From Desulfovibrio sp. OH1186_COT-070 (lineage in GTDB: Bacteria > Desulfobacterota > Desulfovibrionia > Desulfovibrionales > Desulfovibrionaceae), in contig NZ_RQYH01000014.1 of NCBI RefSeq assembly GCF_003860215.1, positions 1 through 47,266 on the forward strand: a stretch of 47,266 nucleotides of DNA, read 5' to 3'. A model generated the notes under the pieces. That model was not told the origin of the DNA. It saw only the letters and a list, made by a program, of their open reading frames with translations, and made no database searches. Positions 10,202 through 19,688 of the stretch are shown piece by piece; positions within the stretch are counted from its first letter, which is position 1; each line of letters starts with the position of its first letter. The translations under genes and the position numbers were made by a program.

Positions 10202-10246
10202 CCCGGCGCGGGCACGGTTTCCGGTCAGGCAGGGCCGCCGCGCGCG

Positions 10247-10275
10247 TTGACGAAACATTTCCGGCAACATAGAGT
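10247..10275 (+). promoter_or_regulatory. Possible promoter for the small gene at 10292
   Basis: TTGACG (10247-10252), a 17-base spacer and TAGAGT (10270-10275) form a -35/-10 pair. It would give a very short leader, since the ribosome-binding site starts at about 10282, so the true start point may differ. Confidence 0.35.
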
Positions 10276-10291
10276 GCTTTCAGGAGGACGT

Positions 10292-10645
10292 ATGGAAAAG
10301 CTGCTCGTCCGTCTGGCCCGGCAACTGGACGCCATTGACGAGGCCTCGCTCATGGCGCTGTGGAGCAGGTACGCCACTGCCGCCAGCCGCTTTGAACCCA
10401 CGCAACGCTGGGAAGAGGCGGCGCTGGTTTTTTCGCTGATCCAGGCCAAACGCTGGAAAAACCAGCTTTTCAACTACCACTGGTCGCGCCAGACCAGGGG
10501 TGATGCCGCTTTGTCCTCTCCCCAGGCCAATCCCATGCCGGATTTCACTCTGGATTCTCCTGCGGAGGCAACGCCCGCCGCGCGTTGCCGCGTGCTGGAA
10601 TTCAGGCCCGCCAAGACCGAAGTTTCCCCGGAAAAACAGCCGTAG
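10292..10645 (+). CDS. Conserved-looking hypothetical protein
   Basis: A 117-aa protein whose first 70 residues look like a compact helical domain ([20 protein letters not shown], then [20 protein letters not shown] and [16 protein letters not shown]). A looser Pro/Ala-rich tail follows. The start at 10292 is set by CAGGAGG four bases upstream; the frame is open further upstream but without a ribosome-binding site. No signal peptide, membrane segment or catalytic motif is visible. It lies divergent from motAB and 150 bases before purA. I do not recognise a family; composition and codon use match its neighbours, so it is probably a real gene. Confidence 0.75.
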   Translation: MEKLLVRLARQLDAIDEASLMALWSRYATAASRFEPTQRWEEAALVFSLIQAKRWKNQLFNYHWSRQTRGDAALSSPQANPMPDFTLDSPAEATPAARCRVLEFRPAKTEVSPEKQP

Positions 10646-10693
10646 GCTTGCGGCCCATTTTTCCTCCGGCAGGATTCTGCACGGGCACATGCC

Positions 10694-10722
10694 TTGTGCC
10701 CGGAAGGCATACAGGCTATACG
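10694..10722 (+). promoter_or_regulatory. Possible promoter for purA
   Basis: TTGTGC (10694-10699) and TATACG (10717-10722) are 17 bases apart, about 75 bases before purA. A hairpin, CGGGCAC-atgcctt-GTGCCCG, overlaps the -35. It could be an operator or weak attenuator. Weak evidence. Confidence 0.25.
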
Positions 10723-10796
10723 AAAAATTCCGCGCATCCCGGATTGCGGACGCGCTCCAACCCAACGCGCCAAAAGGCGTTCAGGCAGGTGACAAC

Positions 10797-12074
10797 ATGG
10801 CGAACACCGTTATCATCGGCGCCCAGTGGGGCGATGAGGGCAAGGGCAAGATTGTGGACATGCTCAGCGCCCAAAGCCGCGTCATCGTCCGTTTTCAGGG
10901 GGGCAACAACGCCGGGCACACCATCAGGGTGCAGGACAGGGAAACCATCCTCCATCTCATCCCTTCGGGCATTCTGCACGAGGGCACGGTCTGCCTTGTG
11001 GGCAACGGGGTTGTTCTTGATCCCCATGTTTTTCTGGAAGAAGTGGACAACCTGTCCGCAAAGAATATCGACGTGAGCCCCGCCCGCCTGGGCATCAGCA
11101 AAAAGGCCCACCTCATCCTGCCCTACCACAAGAGCCTGGACAAGGCCCGCGAGGCCAAGCGCGCCGGGCAGAAAATCGGCACCACAGGCAGGGGCATCGG
11201 CCCGTGCTATGAAGACAAGGCCGCCCGTGTGGGCCTGCGCGCCGGTGACCTGACCCGCCCGGATCTGGTGCGCGCCAAGATCACCCATGCCCTGCTGGAA
11301 AAAAATGTCCTGCTGCGGGATCTGTACAAATTCGAGCCGCTGGACCCCGCCGCCGTCAGCGAGGAACTGCTGGCGCTGGCGCCGCGCCTCACGCCGTATC
11401 TCACCGATGTGGAAGAACATATCGCACAGGCCCGCCGCAACGGCGACAACGTGCTTTTTGAAGGCGCGCAGGGCGTCCATCTGGACATTGACCACGGCAC
11501 CTACCCCTTTGTGACCTCGTCCAATACCGTGGCGGGCAACGCGGCAGCGGGCAGCGGCGTCGGCCCCGGCGCGCTGGAGCGCGTTGTGGGCATTGCCAAG
11601 GCCTACACCACCCGTGTGGGGGCCGGACCTTTTCCCACCGAGTTGCTGGACGACACGGGCAGCTATCTGCGCACCCAGGGGCACGAGTTCGGCGCCACCA
11701 CCGGCCGCCCCCGGCGCTGCGGCTGGCTGGATGCGGTGGTGCTGCGCGAAAGCGTGCGCCTCAACAACCTCACCGACCTTGCCCTGACCAAGCTGGACGT
11801 GCTCCAGAACCTGCCCGCCCTGCACATCTGCGTTGCCTACGAATACGAGGGGCAGAGGTTCAGCCACATGCCGCAGGAAGAAGGCCTGCTGGAAAAAGTC
11901 ACGCCCATCTACGAAGAAATGCCCGGCTTTGAAGAAGACATCAGCCAGTGCTCCACCCATGACGCCCTGCCGGGCGCGGCCCGCGCCTACATCAGCCGCG
12001 TCGAGGAGCTGACCGGAGTGCGGGTGTCCATTGTTTCCGTGGGCGCTGACCGGCAGCAGACCATCGTGCGCTGA
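10797..12074 (+). CDS. purA: Adenylosuccinate synthetase
   Basis: Joins IMP and aspartate using GTP to form adenylosuccinate, the first committed step to AMP. The 425-aa protein opens with [20 protein letters not shown], the GDEGKGK phosphate loop of the family. Other family segments are [47 protein letters not shown] and [10 protein letters not shown]. The frame extends upstream without interruption, but the ATG at 10797 with GGCAGGTGA upstream gives the normal family N-terminus. It is followed 13 bases later by the delta' subunit gene. Firm call. Confidence 0.96.
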   Translation: MANTVIIGAQWGDEGKGKIVDMLSAQSRVIVRFQGGNNAGHTIRVQDRETILHLIPSGILHEGTVCLVGNGVVLDPHVFLEEVDNLSAKNIDVSPARLGISKKAHLILPYHKSLDKAREAKRAGQKIGTTGRGIGPCYEDKAARVGLRAGDLTRPDLVRAKITHALLEKNVLLRDLYKFEPLDPAAVSEELLALAPRLTPYLTDVEEHIAQARRNGDNVLFEGAQGVHLDIDHGTYPFVTSSNTVAGNAAAGSGVGPGALERVVGIAKAYTTRVGAGPFPTELLDDTGSYLRTQGHEFGATTGRPRRCGWLDAVVLRESVRLNNLTDLALTKLDVLQNLPALHICVAYEYEGQRFSHMPQEEGLLEKVTPIYEEMPGFEEDISQCSTHDALPGAARAYISRVEELTGVRVSIVSVGADRQQTIVR

Positions 12075-12087
12075 GCACCTGCCGGAC

Positions 12088-13005
12088 GTGCCCGTGGACG
12101 CGCTGCTGCCCGCCATTTCTTCCCCGGCCTTTGAGCACGTCCAGCGCGCGCTCGACCTTTTGGGCAACTCTCCCCCGCAAACCCTGCTGCTGGAAGGCGG
12201 CACAGAACTGCAACGCCAAGACGCCGCCCGGTACTGGGCGGCGCGCCTCAACTGCCCGCAGGCCCCCGCAGCCGGAGCGCCCTGCCTTGCCTGCCCCGCA
12301 TGCGCGCAGATTGCCGCCGGGGAGCACCTGAACCTGGCGGCCTACGACGGGCGCATCAGCAACCGGGAGGACGAAGCCTCCCCCGGCCTTGTGCGCGCCC
12401 TGACGACAGACAATGTCCGGGAACTCAAAAAGACCCTGCGGGACAAAACCCGTGACCAGGGGCAGAGGGTTGTTCTGCTCTCCGGCCTTGAGCACGCCCT
12501 GCGCGGCAGCGCCGCCAACGCCCTGCTCAAGGCTCTGGAAGAACCCTCGCCCTTCTCTTCCTTTGTGCTTTTGGCCGTGCAGCGGGAGCAGATATTGCCC
12601 ACGCTGGTTTCCCGCTCCTTCTGCCTGACCCTGCCCTGGCCCGACAGCAGAGACATCCCGCCGGACATGCAGCCCTGGCTTGACGCTCTGGCGCGCTTTC
12701 TGCGCAACGAAAAAAGCGAAGACGCGTCTTTTCTGGAGCGCACAGCGGCCAAGGGCGCGCTGGATCAGACCAGCGCGCTGGCCCTGCTGCTCTGCTGCCA
12801 GAAAACCCTTGCTCCGGTGCTGGCCGGGGAGCAGGCGGCGTCCCCTCTGGCGGGCATTTTTGCGCGCATGGACGCGGAAAAAAGCAGCATTTTCAGCCGC
12901 TGGCTCTTTGAGGCCCAGCAGTCCCTGACGGCCGGGGTCACCCCTGCGCGTGTGGTGGAGGCTCTGGCCATGCGGCTTTTTGTCCTCCTGCGCAAAAAAA
13001 ACTGA
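12088..13005 (+). CDS. holB: DNA polymerase III delta' subunit-like protein
   Basis: Clamp-loader subunit related to DnaX but without ATPase activity. The roughly 305-aa protein shows the delta' pattern: TLLLEGG in place of an intact Walker A motif, a zinc-binding type cysteine group CLACPACAQI near residue 70, and the clamp-loader core with RVVLLSGLEHALRGSAANAL followed by LLKALEEPSPFSSFVLLA and LPTLVSRSFCL. The start is uncertain: the GTG at 12088 lies just after the purA stop but has no clear ribosome-binding site, GTG 12094 and a TTG at 12031 are alternatives, and translation may depend on coupling to purA. The second half is divergent, as is usual in this family. Confidence 0.85.
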   Translation: MPVDALLPAISSPAFEHVQRALDLLGNSPPQTLLLEGGTELQRQDAARYWAARLNCPQAPAAGAPCLACPACAQIAAGEHLNLAAYDGRISNREDEASPGLVRALTTDNVRELKKTLRDKTRDQGQRVVLLSGLEHALRGSAANALLKALEEPSPFSSFVLLAVQREQILPTLVSRSFCLTLPWPDSRDIPPDMQPWLDALARFLRNEKSEDASFLERTAAKGALDQTSALALLLCCQKTLAPVLAGEQAASPLAGIFARMDAEKSSIFSRWLFEAQQSLTAGVTPARVVEALAMRLFVLLRKKN

Positions 13006-13029
13006 ACCGTGCGGGCTGCCGCGCGCTTT

Positions 13030-13506
13030 TTACTTCCACAAGCTGCTGTATTTGGTGGCAATGCCGTCGGTGCGCTCCACCAGCCTGTCCACCAGAGAAT
13101 CCGCGTCTTCCGCGCTCATGACGCCCAGATCACGGGCCAGCAGATAGCCAAGATAACCCTTGCCCTGCTTGAAAACCCAGCATACGGAATACACCGACCC
13201 CAGCGAGGGCCGCCCCGGAAATTCCGCCTGGGTGCTGAGCAGAAGGTAGAGCTTGGGGATGTCTTTTTCTTCATCGTCATTGAGTGTGAACAGGCTGCTC
13301 TGGTTGAAACGCTCCTTGAGCCGCGTTCCCAGGCGCGCGCCCAGGCTGTCCGTCCCTTCCAGCGTGACGCTGACCACAGTGACGCGGTCCGGGCCTTTCC
13401 CCGGCGCATCGGGCACGGGTTTTCCGGCCTGGGGGGTGGCGGCCTGGGCAGCGACGGCGCAGGCCAGCGCGCAGAGCAGAGCAAGAGCGCCGAACAATTT
13501 TTTCAT
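13030..13506 (-). CDS. Small exported hypothetical protein
   Basis: A 158-aa protein with a clear Sec signal peptide (MKKLFGALALLCALACAVAA, cleavage after AQA). A mature region of about 135 residues follows with alternating strands and helices, for example DRVTVVSVTLEGTDSLGARL and TRLKERFNQSSLFTL. The pattern of a variable-length strand, a GARLGTRLKE helix and a later LYLLLSTQAEF strand resembles small periplasmic domains that sense or bind, but I do not recognise a named family. AAAGGA precedes the ATG at 13506. It converges on the delta' gene and diverges from asnS. Confidence 0.8.
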   Translation of the reverse strand: MKKLFGALALLCALACAVAAQAATPQAGKPVPDAPGKGPDRVTVVSVTLEGTDSLGARLGTRLKERFNQSSLFTLNDDEEKDIPKLYLLLSTQAEFPGRPSLGSVYSVCWVFKQGKGYLGYLLARDLGVMSAEDADSLVDRLVERTDGIATKYSSLWK

Positions 13507-13727
13507 GAGAATATCCTTTGGGCTGGCATGGCAAAAATTTTCGCGGGCGCGGGCCTTTGGCCCGCAACCGCAGGCCGAGTCTATACAATCTCCGGCATAA
13601 AGGCAAAGAAGGCCCAACGCGGGATCTGCCGCTTCCGGGGAGCGCCCCGGCGCAGTGCTGCCGTTTGTCTTGAGCCCCGGAGCCGAACAGGATACAGTGC
13701 GCAAAAATTTCGCACGGGAGCCCCCTC

Positions 13728-15086
13728 ATGCAACGAACCCTGATCATTGACGCCCTCGGCGCGCAGGAACCCTGCCCCCGGATCACCCTGTGCGGCTGGA
13801 TACGCACCCGCCGCGACGCCAGGGATTTTTCCTTTGTGGAAATCAACGACGGCTCCTGCCTGACCAATATGCAGTGCATTGTGGACGCGGGCACTCCCGC
13901 GCACGGGGCACTGGGCGACTGCGGCACGGGCGCGGCCATCGCCGTTGCCGGAGAATTGGTGGCCTCGCCGGGCAAGGGGCAGCAATGGGAAGTGCGCGCC
14001 GCGGAAATCACGGTTTTCGGCCTGGCGGACCCCGAAACCTTTCCCCTGCAGAAAAAGCGCCATTCGGACGAATTTCTGCGCACCATCGCCCACCTGCGCC
14101 CCCGTACCAACAAATACGGCGCGGCCTTTCGCATCCGCTCCGAAGCCGGAGCCGCCATACACGAGTTTTTTCGCGGCCGCCGCTTCGCCTGGGTGCACAC
14201 TCCTGTGCTCACCGGCGCGGACTGTGAGGGCGCGGGCGAGATGTTTCACGTCACCAGCCTGAAGCCGGGCGTCACCAACACGGACTTTTTTGACCGTCCC
14301 TGCCACCTGACGGTATCCGGGCAGCTGGAGGCCGAAGCGCTGGCCTTGGGCCTGGGGCGCGTCTACACCTTCGGGCCGACGTTCCGGGCCGAAAATTCCA
14401 ACACGCCGCGCCACGCCGCGGAATTCTGGATGGTCGAGCCGGAAATGGCCTTTGCCGATCTTGAGGACCTCATGGAACTGGGTGAAAGCCTGACCCGCCA
14501 TGTGGCGGAGCATGTGCTTGCCCGTTGCGAGGCAGACCTCAAGCTCTTTGACAGCTTTGTGGACAAGGGCCTGCTAGAACGCCTGAAGAACATCGCCGCA
14601 ACGCCCTTTGCCCGCATTTCCTATACGGAAGCCATTGACATTCTGCAAAAAAGCGGACGGGCGTTCACTTTTCCGGCGGTTTTCGGCACAGACCTGCAAA
14701 CCGAGCACGAACGCCATCTGGCCGAAGAGCATTGCAAAAAGCCCGTGATCGTGTACGACTATCCCAAGGAAATCAAGGCCTTCTACATGCGCCAGAACGA
14801 CGACGGCAAAACCGTCGCCGCCATGGACATTCTGGTGCCGCGTATCGGCGAGCTTGTCGGAGGTTCCCAGCGCGAGGAAAGATTGTCCGTTCTGGAAAGC
14901 CGCATCCGCGAACTGGGCCAGAGGGCCGAAGACTACTGGTGGTATCTTGACCTGCGCCGCTTCGGCAGCGTGCCCCACGCCGGTTTTGGCCTGGGTTTCG
15001 AGCGTCTTCTGATGCTGCTGACCGGCATCACCAATATCCGCGATGTGATCCCCTTTCCCCGGACGCCGGGCACACTGGAATTTTAG
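13728..15086 (+). CDS. asnS: Asparaginyl-tRNA synthetase
   Basis: Class IIb aminoacyl-tRNA synthetase that charges tRNA-Asn. The 452-aa protein has an OB-fold anticodon-binding domain ([20 protein letters not shown]), then the catalytic domain with motif 2 ([20 protein letters not shown]) and motif 3 ([17 protein letters not shown]). Features favouring AsnRS over AspRS are [19 protein letters not shown] and [17 protein letters not shown]. The ATG at 13728 follows a GGGAGCC site, and a small hairpin (GTGCG/CGCAC, 13700-13720) lies just upstream. I saw no T-box-like leader. Firm call. Confidence 0.95.
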   Translation: MQRTLIIDALGAQEPCPRITLCGWIRTRRDARDFSFVEINDGSCLTNMQCIVDAGTPAHGALGDCGTGAAIAVAGELVASPGKGQQWEVRAAEITVFGLADPETFPLQKKRHSDEFLRTIAHLRPRTNKYGAAFRIRSEAGAAIHEFFRGRRFAWVHTPVLTGADCEGAGEMFHVTSLKPGVTNTDFFDRPCHLTVSGQLEAEALALGLGRVYTFGPTFRAENSNTPRHAAEFWMVEPEMAFADLEDLMELGESLTRHVAEHVLARCEADLKLFDSFVDKGLLERLKNIAATPFARISYTEAIDILQKSGRAFTFPAVFGTDLQTEHERHLAEEHCKKPVIVYDYPKEIKAFYMRQNDDGKTVAAMDILVPRIGELVGGSQREERLSVLESRIRELGQRAEDYWWYLDLRRFGSVPHAGFGLGFERLLMLLTGITNIRDVIPFPRTPGTLEF

Positions 15087-15119
15087 GCCCGGCCCGCCGG
15101 AGCCGCCAAGGAGAAAAAA

Positions 15120-16163
15120 ATGGGCAAAAAACTGACTGTTGCCGTTGTCGGGGCCACGGGCGCCGTGGGCCGCGAGATGCTCAAGACCCTGCATGCCAGA
15201 AACTTTCCCGCCACGGAAGTCCGCGCCTTTGCCTCCGCCCGCTCTGCAGGAGAGCGCGTTCCCTATGGAGATGCGGAACTGACGGTGCGGGAACTGAAAG
15301 AAGACGTCTTTGCGGATATTGATCTGGCGATTTTTTCCGCCGGCGGCGCCACCTCGCAAAAATTCGCCCCCCATGCGGCCCGCGCGGGCTGCGTGGTGGT
15401 GGACAATTCCGCCGCCTGGCGCATGGACGAGCGCTGCCCCCTGGTGGTGCCCGAAGTCAATCCCCAGGCTCTTGAGGCGCACAACGGCATCATTGCCAAT
15501 CCCAACTGCTCCACCATCCAGATGGTGGTCGCCCTGAAGCCCCTGCACGACGCGGCCACGGTCAAGCGCGTGGTCGTGTCCACCTATCAGGCGGTTTCCG
15601 GCACAGGGCAGAAAGGCATGGAAGAACTGGAGCGCCAGGTGCGCGACCTCTTCAACGGGCGCGAGCCGGAAAACACGACCTACCCCTACCGCATCGCCTT
15701 CAACGTGCTGCCGCATATCGATGTTTTTCTGGAAAACGACTATACCAAGGAAGAAATGAAGATGGTTCACGAAACCGTGAAAATCTTCAACGATCCCGCT
15801 ATCCGGGTCACAGCCACCTGTGTGCGGGTTCCCGTGTTCTACGGCCATGCCGAATCGGTGAACATCGAAACGGAAAAGAAGCTCCCTGCGGCCCAGGCCC
15901 GCGCCATCCTCGCGCAGGCGCCCGGCGTGCGCGTTTTTGACAACCCGCGCGAGCTCATCTACCCCATGCCCTACCACTGCGCGGGCGAGGACGAAACCTA
16001 TGTGGGCCGCATCCGCGAGGACGAAAGCATCCCCAACGGGCTGAACCTCTGGATCGTGGCCGACAACGTGCGCAAGGGCGCGGCCCTCAACGCCGTGCAG
16101 ATCGCGGAAGAAATGCTCGGGCGCGATCTTCTGCGCGTGCGGGACAAGAGCGTCTTTCTGTAA
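15120..16163 (+). CDS. asd: Aspartate-semialdehyde dehydrogenase
   Basis: Reduces aspartyl phosphate to aspartate semialdehyde with NADPH, feeding lysine, threonine, methionine and diaminopimelate synthesis. The 347-aa protein begins with the dinucleotide-binding motif VAVVGATGAVGREMLKTL. It has AGGATSQKFAP and the catalytic cysteine Cys130 in ANPNCSTIQMVVALKPLH, followed by TYQAVSGTGQKGMEEL. AAGGAG precedes the ATG at 15120. It lies 33 bases after asnS, so the two may share a message. Firm call. Confidence 0.96.
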   Translation: MGKKLTVAVVGATGAVGREMLKTLHARNFPATEVRAFASARSAGERVPYGDAELTVRELKEDVFADIDLAIFSAGGATSQKFAPHAARAGCVVVDNSAAWRMDERCPLVVPEVNPQALEAHNGIIANPNCSTIQMVVALKPLHDAATVKRVVVSTYQAVSGTGQKGMEELERQVRDLFNGREPENTTYPYRIAFNVLPHIDVFLENDYTKEEMKMVHETVKIFNDPAIRVTATCVRVPVFYGHAESVNIETEKKLPAAQARAILAQAPGVRVFDNPRELIYPMPYHCAGEDETYVGRIREDESIPNGLNLWIVADNVRKGAALNAVQIAEEMLGRDLLRVRDKSVFL

Positions 16164-16211
16164 AATGTTTCGGCGGCGCAGCCGAAAAAAACGGAAAAAA
16201 CAGGAACAGCC

Positions 16212-17189
16212 ATGGCGCAGATTGCCGATTCCGCCACCTACATGCAGGCCCTGCTGGCCGCTCCCCGGCCGGGCGCGGAAAAGGTGCTGGCCTTCTATGA
16301 CCACCGCGTCGGCCATATCTGTACCGATGCGCGCCTTTTGCTGCTGCCTCTGGACGACCATATCTGCCACCGTGGCGACGGCCTGTTTGAAAGCATCTTC
16401 TTTCGCGACAACACGCTGTTTGCCCTGGACGAGCATCTGGCCCGCCTCAAGAGCGGCGCAGAGGCCCTGTCTCTTGCGCCGCCGTGCTCCTGGGATGATG
16501 TGCGCAGCCGTGTTCTGGACGTGGCGCGCGCATCGGGCCAGGATCACGGAGATTTGCGCATCTTCCTGAGCCGCGGCCCCGGAGGTTTCGGCATTTCTCC
16601 GGCAGAATGCCCCGCCGCCGGTCTCTATATCGTGGCTCTCAGGCAATCCCTGCCCAACGAAAGCCTGTATGCCAGGGGCGTTACGGCTTTCTCCAGTTCC
16701 ATCCCCCCCAAGCAGGGCTATCTGGCCCGCATCAAGAGCACCAACTACCTGCCCAATGTTTTCATGGCCATGGAGGCCCGCCGCAAGGGGCTGGATGTGG
16801 CCGTGACCTTTGACGACCAGGGTTTCATGGGCGAGGCGGCCATTGCCAACGTGGGCCTGGTGGACAGCGCCGGGCGGCTGGTCTGCCCCGAGCAGGACCG
16901 CATCCTGGCCGGGACAACCCTGCTTGCCGCCCTGCGGCTGGCGGCAGGGCGCATGCCCGTTGTCCGGATGCCCATTCCCCGCGAGGCCATTGCCACGGCC
17001 CGCGAGATGCTGCTTTTCACCAGCGCAACCCTCTGCGTGGCCATAACCTCTTTTGACGGCAGCCCCATAGGCTCGCCCCCCGGCACGCCCGGCCCCGTGG
17101 CCCTCTGGCTCAAGGACGCGCTGCTGGAAGACATGCTGCGGACAGGCGCGCCCATCGCCCCGCCCTGCGCCAAGGAAAACGTGCGATGA
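16212..17189 (+). CDS. Class IV PLP-dependent aminotransferase
   Basis: Fold-type IV PLP enzyme, the family of branched-chain and D-amino acid aminotransferases and aminodeoxychorismate lyase (PabC). The 325-aa protein shows RGDGLFESIFF, LDEHLARL, the PLP lysine in YLARIKSTNYLPNVFMAMEA, and the cofactor segment FMGEAAIANVGLVDS, where branched-chain enzymes usually have E-x-x-x-SN. TSATLCVAITSFDGSPIG closes the fold. Which substrate it uses cannot be decided by eye; the asd neighbour hints at amino-acid metabolism. The ATG at 16212 has ACAGGAAC before it. Its stop overlaps the next gene's ATG by four bases, so the two are probably coupled. Confidence 0.85.
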   Translation: MAQIADSATYMQALLAAPRPGAEKVLAFYDHRVGHICTDARLLLLPLDDHICHRGDGLFESIFFRDNTLFALDEHLARLKSGAEALSLAPPCSWDDVRSRVLDVARASGQDHGDLRIFLSRGPGGFGISPAECPAAGLYIVALRQSLPNESLYARGVTAFSSSIPPKQGYLARIKSTNYLPNVFMAMEARRKGLDVAVTFDDQGFMGEAAIANVGLVDSAGRLVCPEQDRILAGTTLLAALRLAAGRMPVVRMPIPREAIATAREMLLFTSATLCVAITSFDGSPIGSPPGTPGPVALWLKDALLEDMLRTGAPIAPPCAKENVR

Positions 17190-18100
17190 AGTGCAAGATC
17201 TGCAAGGCGGAGGCCGTTGTTGCCCTGCGCAGCCACAATGCCGCCTTCTGCCCCGAATGCTACAAGGATTTTTTTGCCCGGCAGGTACAGCGCGGCATTG
17301 AAAGCCGGAAGCTTTTCACCCGCAACGAGCGGATACTGGTGGCCCTTTCCGGCGGCAAGGATTCTCTGGCTCTCATGCTGGAACTGTCCCGCCAGGGCTA
17401 TGATGTCACGGGTCTGCACATTGATCTGGGCATTCCCGGCTCTTCGGCCGCGGCGCGGGCCGGTGTGGAACGCTTTTGCGCCAAGCACGGCCTTGCGCTC
17501 ATGGTCAGGGAAATGAGCGCCGAGGGCCTGCCCATTCCGCAGGTCAAGGCGCGGCTGCACCGCCCCGTCTGCTCCGCCTGCGGCAAGATCAAGCGCCACT
17601 ATTTCAACAAGGTCGCTCTGGACGAAGGCTTTGACGCGCTGGCCACGGGGCACAATCTGGACGATGAAACGGCCCGCCTGTTCAGCAATACCCTGCGCTG
17701 GGACACAGCCTATCTCTCCGATCAGGGGCCGCGCCTGGACAGCGAACAGGGTTTTGTGCGCAAGGTCAAACCACTGTGGCGTCTCAGCGAATTTGAAACC
17801 GCCAACTACGCCTTTCTCATGGGCATTGACGTGCACACCGCGCCCTGCCCCTACAGCCCCGGCGCGAGCTTTACGGCCCTCAAGGGCCTGCTGCAAAGGC
17901 TCGAAGCCGCCATGCCGGGGCGCAAGCTGGATTTTTATCAGGGTTTTCTCGCGCGCGGGCGGCCCGTTTTCGCACGCCGGGAAGCCGAGGAAGGCGTATG
18001 TCTTGCGCCCTGCACTGCCTGCGGCTACCCCACGTCCTCCGGCGATCTCTGCGGCGTGTGCCGCATTCGCGAGGCCCTGCGCGACACTGCCTCCGCATGA
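17186..18100 (+). CDS. PP-loop tRNA thiolase, TtuA/CTU1-like
   Basis: ATP-dependent enzyme of the TtuA/Ncs6/TtcA group that activates a tRNA base for sulfur insertion. The 304-aa protein has an N-terminal zinc-finger pair (MKCKICKAE and FCPECYKDF), the PP-loop LVALSGGKDSLALMLEL around residue 55, a middle CSACGKIKRHYFNKVALDEG with GHNLDDETARLF, and a C-terminal cysteine cluster CLAPCTACGYPT...CGVC. The two outer zinc fingers plus the CSAC pair, which in TtuA helps hold an Fe-S cluster, point to the TtuA/CTU1 branch rather than TtcA. The ATG overlaps the preceding stop by four bases. The exact tRNA target is not determinable here. Confidence 0.85.
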   Translation: MKCKICKAEAVVALRSHNAAFCPECYKDFFARQVQRGIESRKLFTRNERILVALSGGKDSLALMLELSRQGYDVTGLHIDLGIPGSSAAARAGVERFCAKHGLALMVREMSAEGLPIPQVKARLHRPVCSACGKIKRHYFNKVALDEGFDALATGHNLDDETARLFSNTLRWDTAYLSDQGPRLDSEQGFVRKVKPLWRLSEFETANYAFLMGIDVHTAPCPYSPGASFTALKGLLQRLEAAMPGRKLDFYQGFLARGRPVFARREAEEGVCLAPCTACGYPTSSGDLCGVCRIREALRDTASA

Positions 18101-18115
18101 CACAGGAGCGGAATC

Positions 18116-18820
18116 ATGGAGTTTTTGCGCAAGGCCCTTCAACGGGGGCTGACACCCGCCAATATCGCAAGCTATGTCAGCCTGCAAGGCATGCGTTTGT
18201 GGGGTGTGTTCTGGGGTACGCTGCGGCTGCGCCTCAAGGCCGGGCTGCTGGGCGTGGGCACAGGCCCCGGCGTCACTGCCCACGGGCCTGTGGGGCTGCT
18301 GCGCTGGCCGGGCAGCCACATCCATATCGGCGCGGGCACAAGCCTCATCTCCTCCTGGCGTCGGGCCACAGCCGCCGCGCTGGCCGCGCCCGTGCGCCTG
18401 CGCACCTTCGGGCCGGGCGCGCGCATCGAAATCGGCGAGGGCTGCCAGTTGAGCGGCACATCCATCACCGCCCGCTCACAGCGGATACGCCTTGGGCGGC
18501 AGGTGCTTGTTGCGCCCAACTGCATCATTGTGGATTCGGATTTTCACGCGCCCTGGCCGCCGGAAGACCGCGCCACAGCCCCCGGCACAGAGCACGACAA
18601 ACCGGTGGACATCGGCGACCATGCCTGGATCGGCCTGAACAGCATTGTGCTCAAGGGCGTGACCATTGGTCAGGGGGCCATCATCGGCGCGGGCAGCGTG
18701 GTCACGCGGGATGTTCCGCCCTTCTGCCTGGCCGCGGGCGCGCCCGCGCGCGTGCTGCGCGACCTGTCGCCGCAGGAAAGAACGGAGCACAACGCAGCCG
18801 GGCAACGCATGCCTGCGTGA
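18116..18820 (+). CDS. Left-handed beta-helix acyltransferase
   Basis: Hexapeptide-repeat acyltransferase of the maltose/galactoside acetyltransferase type. The 234-aa protein has an N-terminal helix (MEFLRKALQRGLTPANIASY), then hexapeptide turns, including IHIGAGTSLIS, ARIEIGEGCQLSGTSITARS and WIGLNSIVLKGVTIGQGAII. The last is followed by GAGSVVTRDVPPFCLAAGAP, the usual C-terminal signature. DSDFHAPW carries the conserved catalytic His of the family. Substrate unknown; such enzymes often modify surface glycans. The ATG has ACAGGAGC upstream. A short inverted repeat (GCCTGCG/CGCAGGC, 18811-18836) overlaps the stop and may be a weak terminator. Confidence 0.88.
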   Translation: MEFLRKALQRGLTPANIASYVSLQGMRLWGVFWGTLRLRLKAGLLGVGTGPGVTAHGPVGLLRWPGSHIHIGAGTSLISSWRRATAAALAAPVRLRTFGPGARIEIGEGCQLSGTSITARSQRIRLGRQVLVAPNCIIVDSDFHAPWPPEDRATAPGTEHDKPVDIGDHAWIGLNSIVLKGVTIGQGAIIGAGSVVTRDVPPFCLAAGAPARVLRDLSPQERTEHNAAGQRMPA

Positions 18821-18854
18821 GCGCGCTTGCGCAGGCGGCAGGCAGATTTTCGCC

Positions 18855-19688
18855 CTATTTCAACTTTTTCAAAATCTTTTCCACGTCCTGCGGCAGGGGA
18901 TAGCAGTGCTCGTCCGCCGGAAAAGCTCCGGCGCGCACCTCGCGCGCATAGTTTTGCACGGCATCCCGCAGGGCGCAGTCCACCTCGCCGAAGCGCTTCA
19001 CAAAACGCGGCAGATGACCAGAGTTCATGCCGGCCATGTCCTGCCAGACGAGCACCTGCCCGTCACAGCCGGGGCCAGCGCCGATGCCGATGACAGGAAT
19101 TTCCAGCACGGCGGTGATGCGCGCAGCCAGGGCCGCAGGGACGCATTCCAACACAAGGGCAAAAGCGCCTGCATCTTGCAGGGCGCGGGCATCGTCCAGC
19201 AGTTTTTTGGCCGCTGCCGCGCTTTTGCCCTGCACCCGGTATCCTCCCAGAGCATTGACCGACTGCGGCGTCAGGCCAAGGTGCCCCATGACGGGAACAG
19301 ACGCCCGCACGAGAGCGCGTACCTCGGCGGCGAAATCCGCGCCGCCCTCCAGCTTTACGGCCTGGGCGCGGCCCTCACCCACAAGGCGGCCGGCATTGCG
19401 CACACAGTCCTCCACGCCCGTATGGTAGCTCATGAAGGGCATGTCGCAGACCACCAGCGCCTTCTGCGCGCCGCGCGCCACAGCGGCGCAGTGACGCGCC
19501 ATGTCGTCCAGGGTGACGGAGAGCGTGTCTTCATGCCCCAGCATGACCATGCCCAGAGAATCCCCCACCAACAGGGCGTCCACGCCTGCCGCGTCCATGA
19601 CGCGGGCAGTACTATAGTCATACGCCGTGAGCATGACAAGTTTTTTTTGTCCCTTGGCCTCACGAAAGGCCACTGCGGTGTTTTTCAT
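18855..19688 (-). CDS. panB: 3-methyl-2-oxobutanoate hydroxymethyltransferase
   Basis: Transfers a hydroxymethyl group from 5,10-methylene-tetrahydrofolate to 2-oxoisovalerate to make ketopantoate, the first step of pantothenate synthesis. The 277-aa protein is of standard size, with LVMLTAYDYSTARVMDAAG, LVGDSLGMVMLGHEDTL, VKLEGG, VMGHLGLTPQSVNALGGY and IGIGAGPGCDGQVLVWQD. These include the metal-binding Asp residues and the Lys/Glu pair of the family. Its ATG overlaps the preceding gene's stop by four bases. panC and panD are not in the window. Firm call. Confidence 0.96.
   Translation of the reverse strand: MKNTAVAFREAKGQKKLVMLTAYDYSTARVMDAAGVDALLVGDSLGMVMLGHEDTLSVTLDDMARHCAAVARGAQKALVVCDMPFMSYHTGVEDCVRNAGRLVGEGRAQAVKLEGGADFAAEVRALVRASVPVMGHLGLTPQSVNALGGYRVQGKSAAAAKKLLDDARALQDAGAFALVLECVPAALAARITAVLEIPVIGIGAGPGCDGQVLVWQDMAGMNSGHLPRFVKRFGEVDCALRDAVQNYAREVRAGAFPADEHCYPLPQDVEKILKKLK

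Noticed and set aside
10172..10205. Possible sigma-54 promoter for motAB
   Set aside because: The GG and GC elements on the - strand are spaced 11 rather than 10 bases apart, and sigma-54 spacing is strict.
13507..13727. T-box or other tRNA-sensing leader for asnS
   Set aside because: Only a 5-bp hairpin lies before the gene. No T-box sequence or terminator/antiterminator pair is visible.
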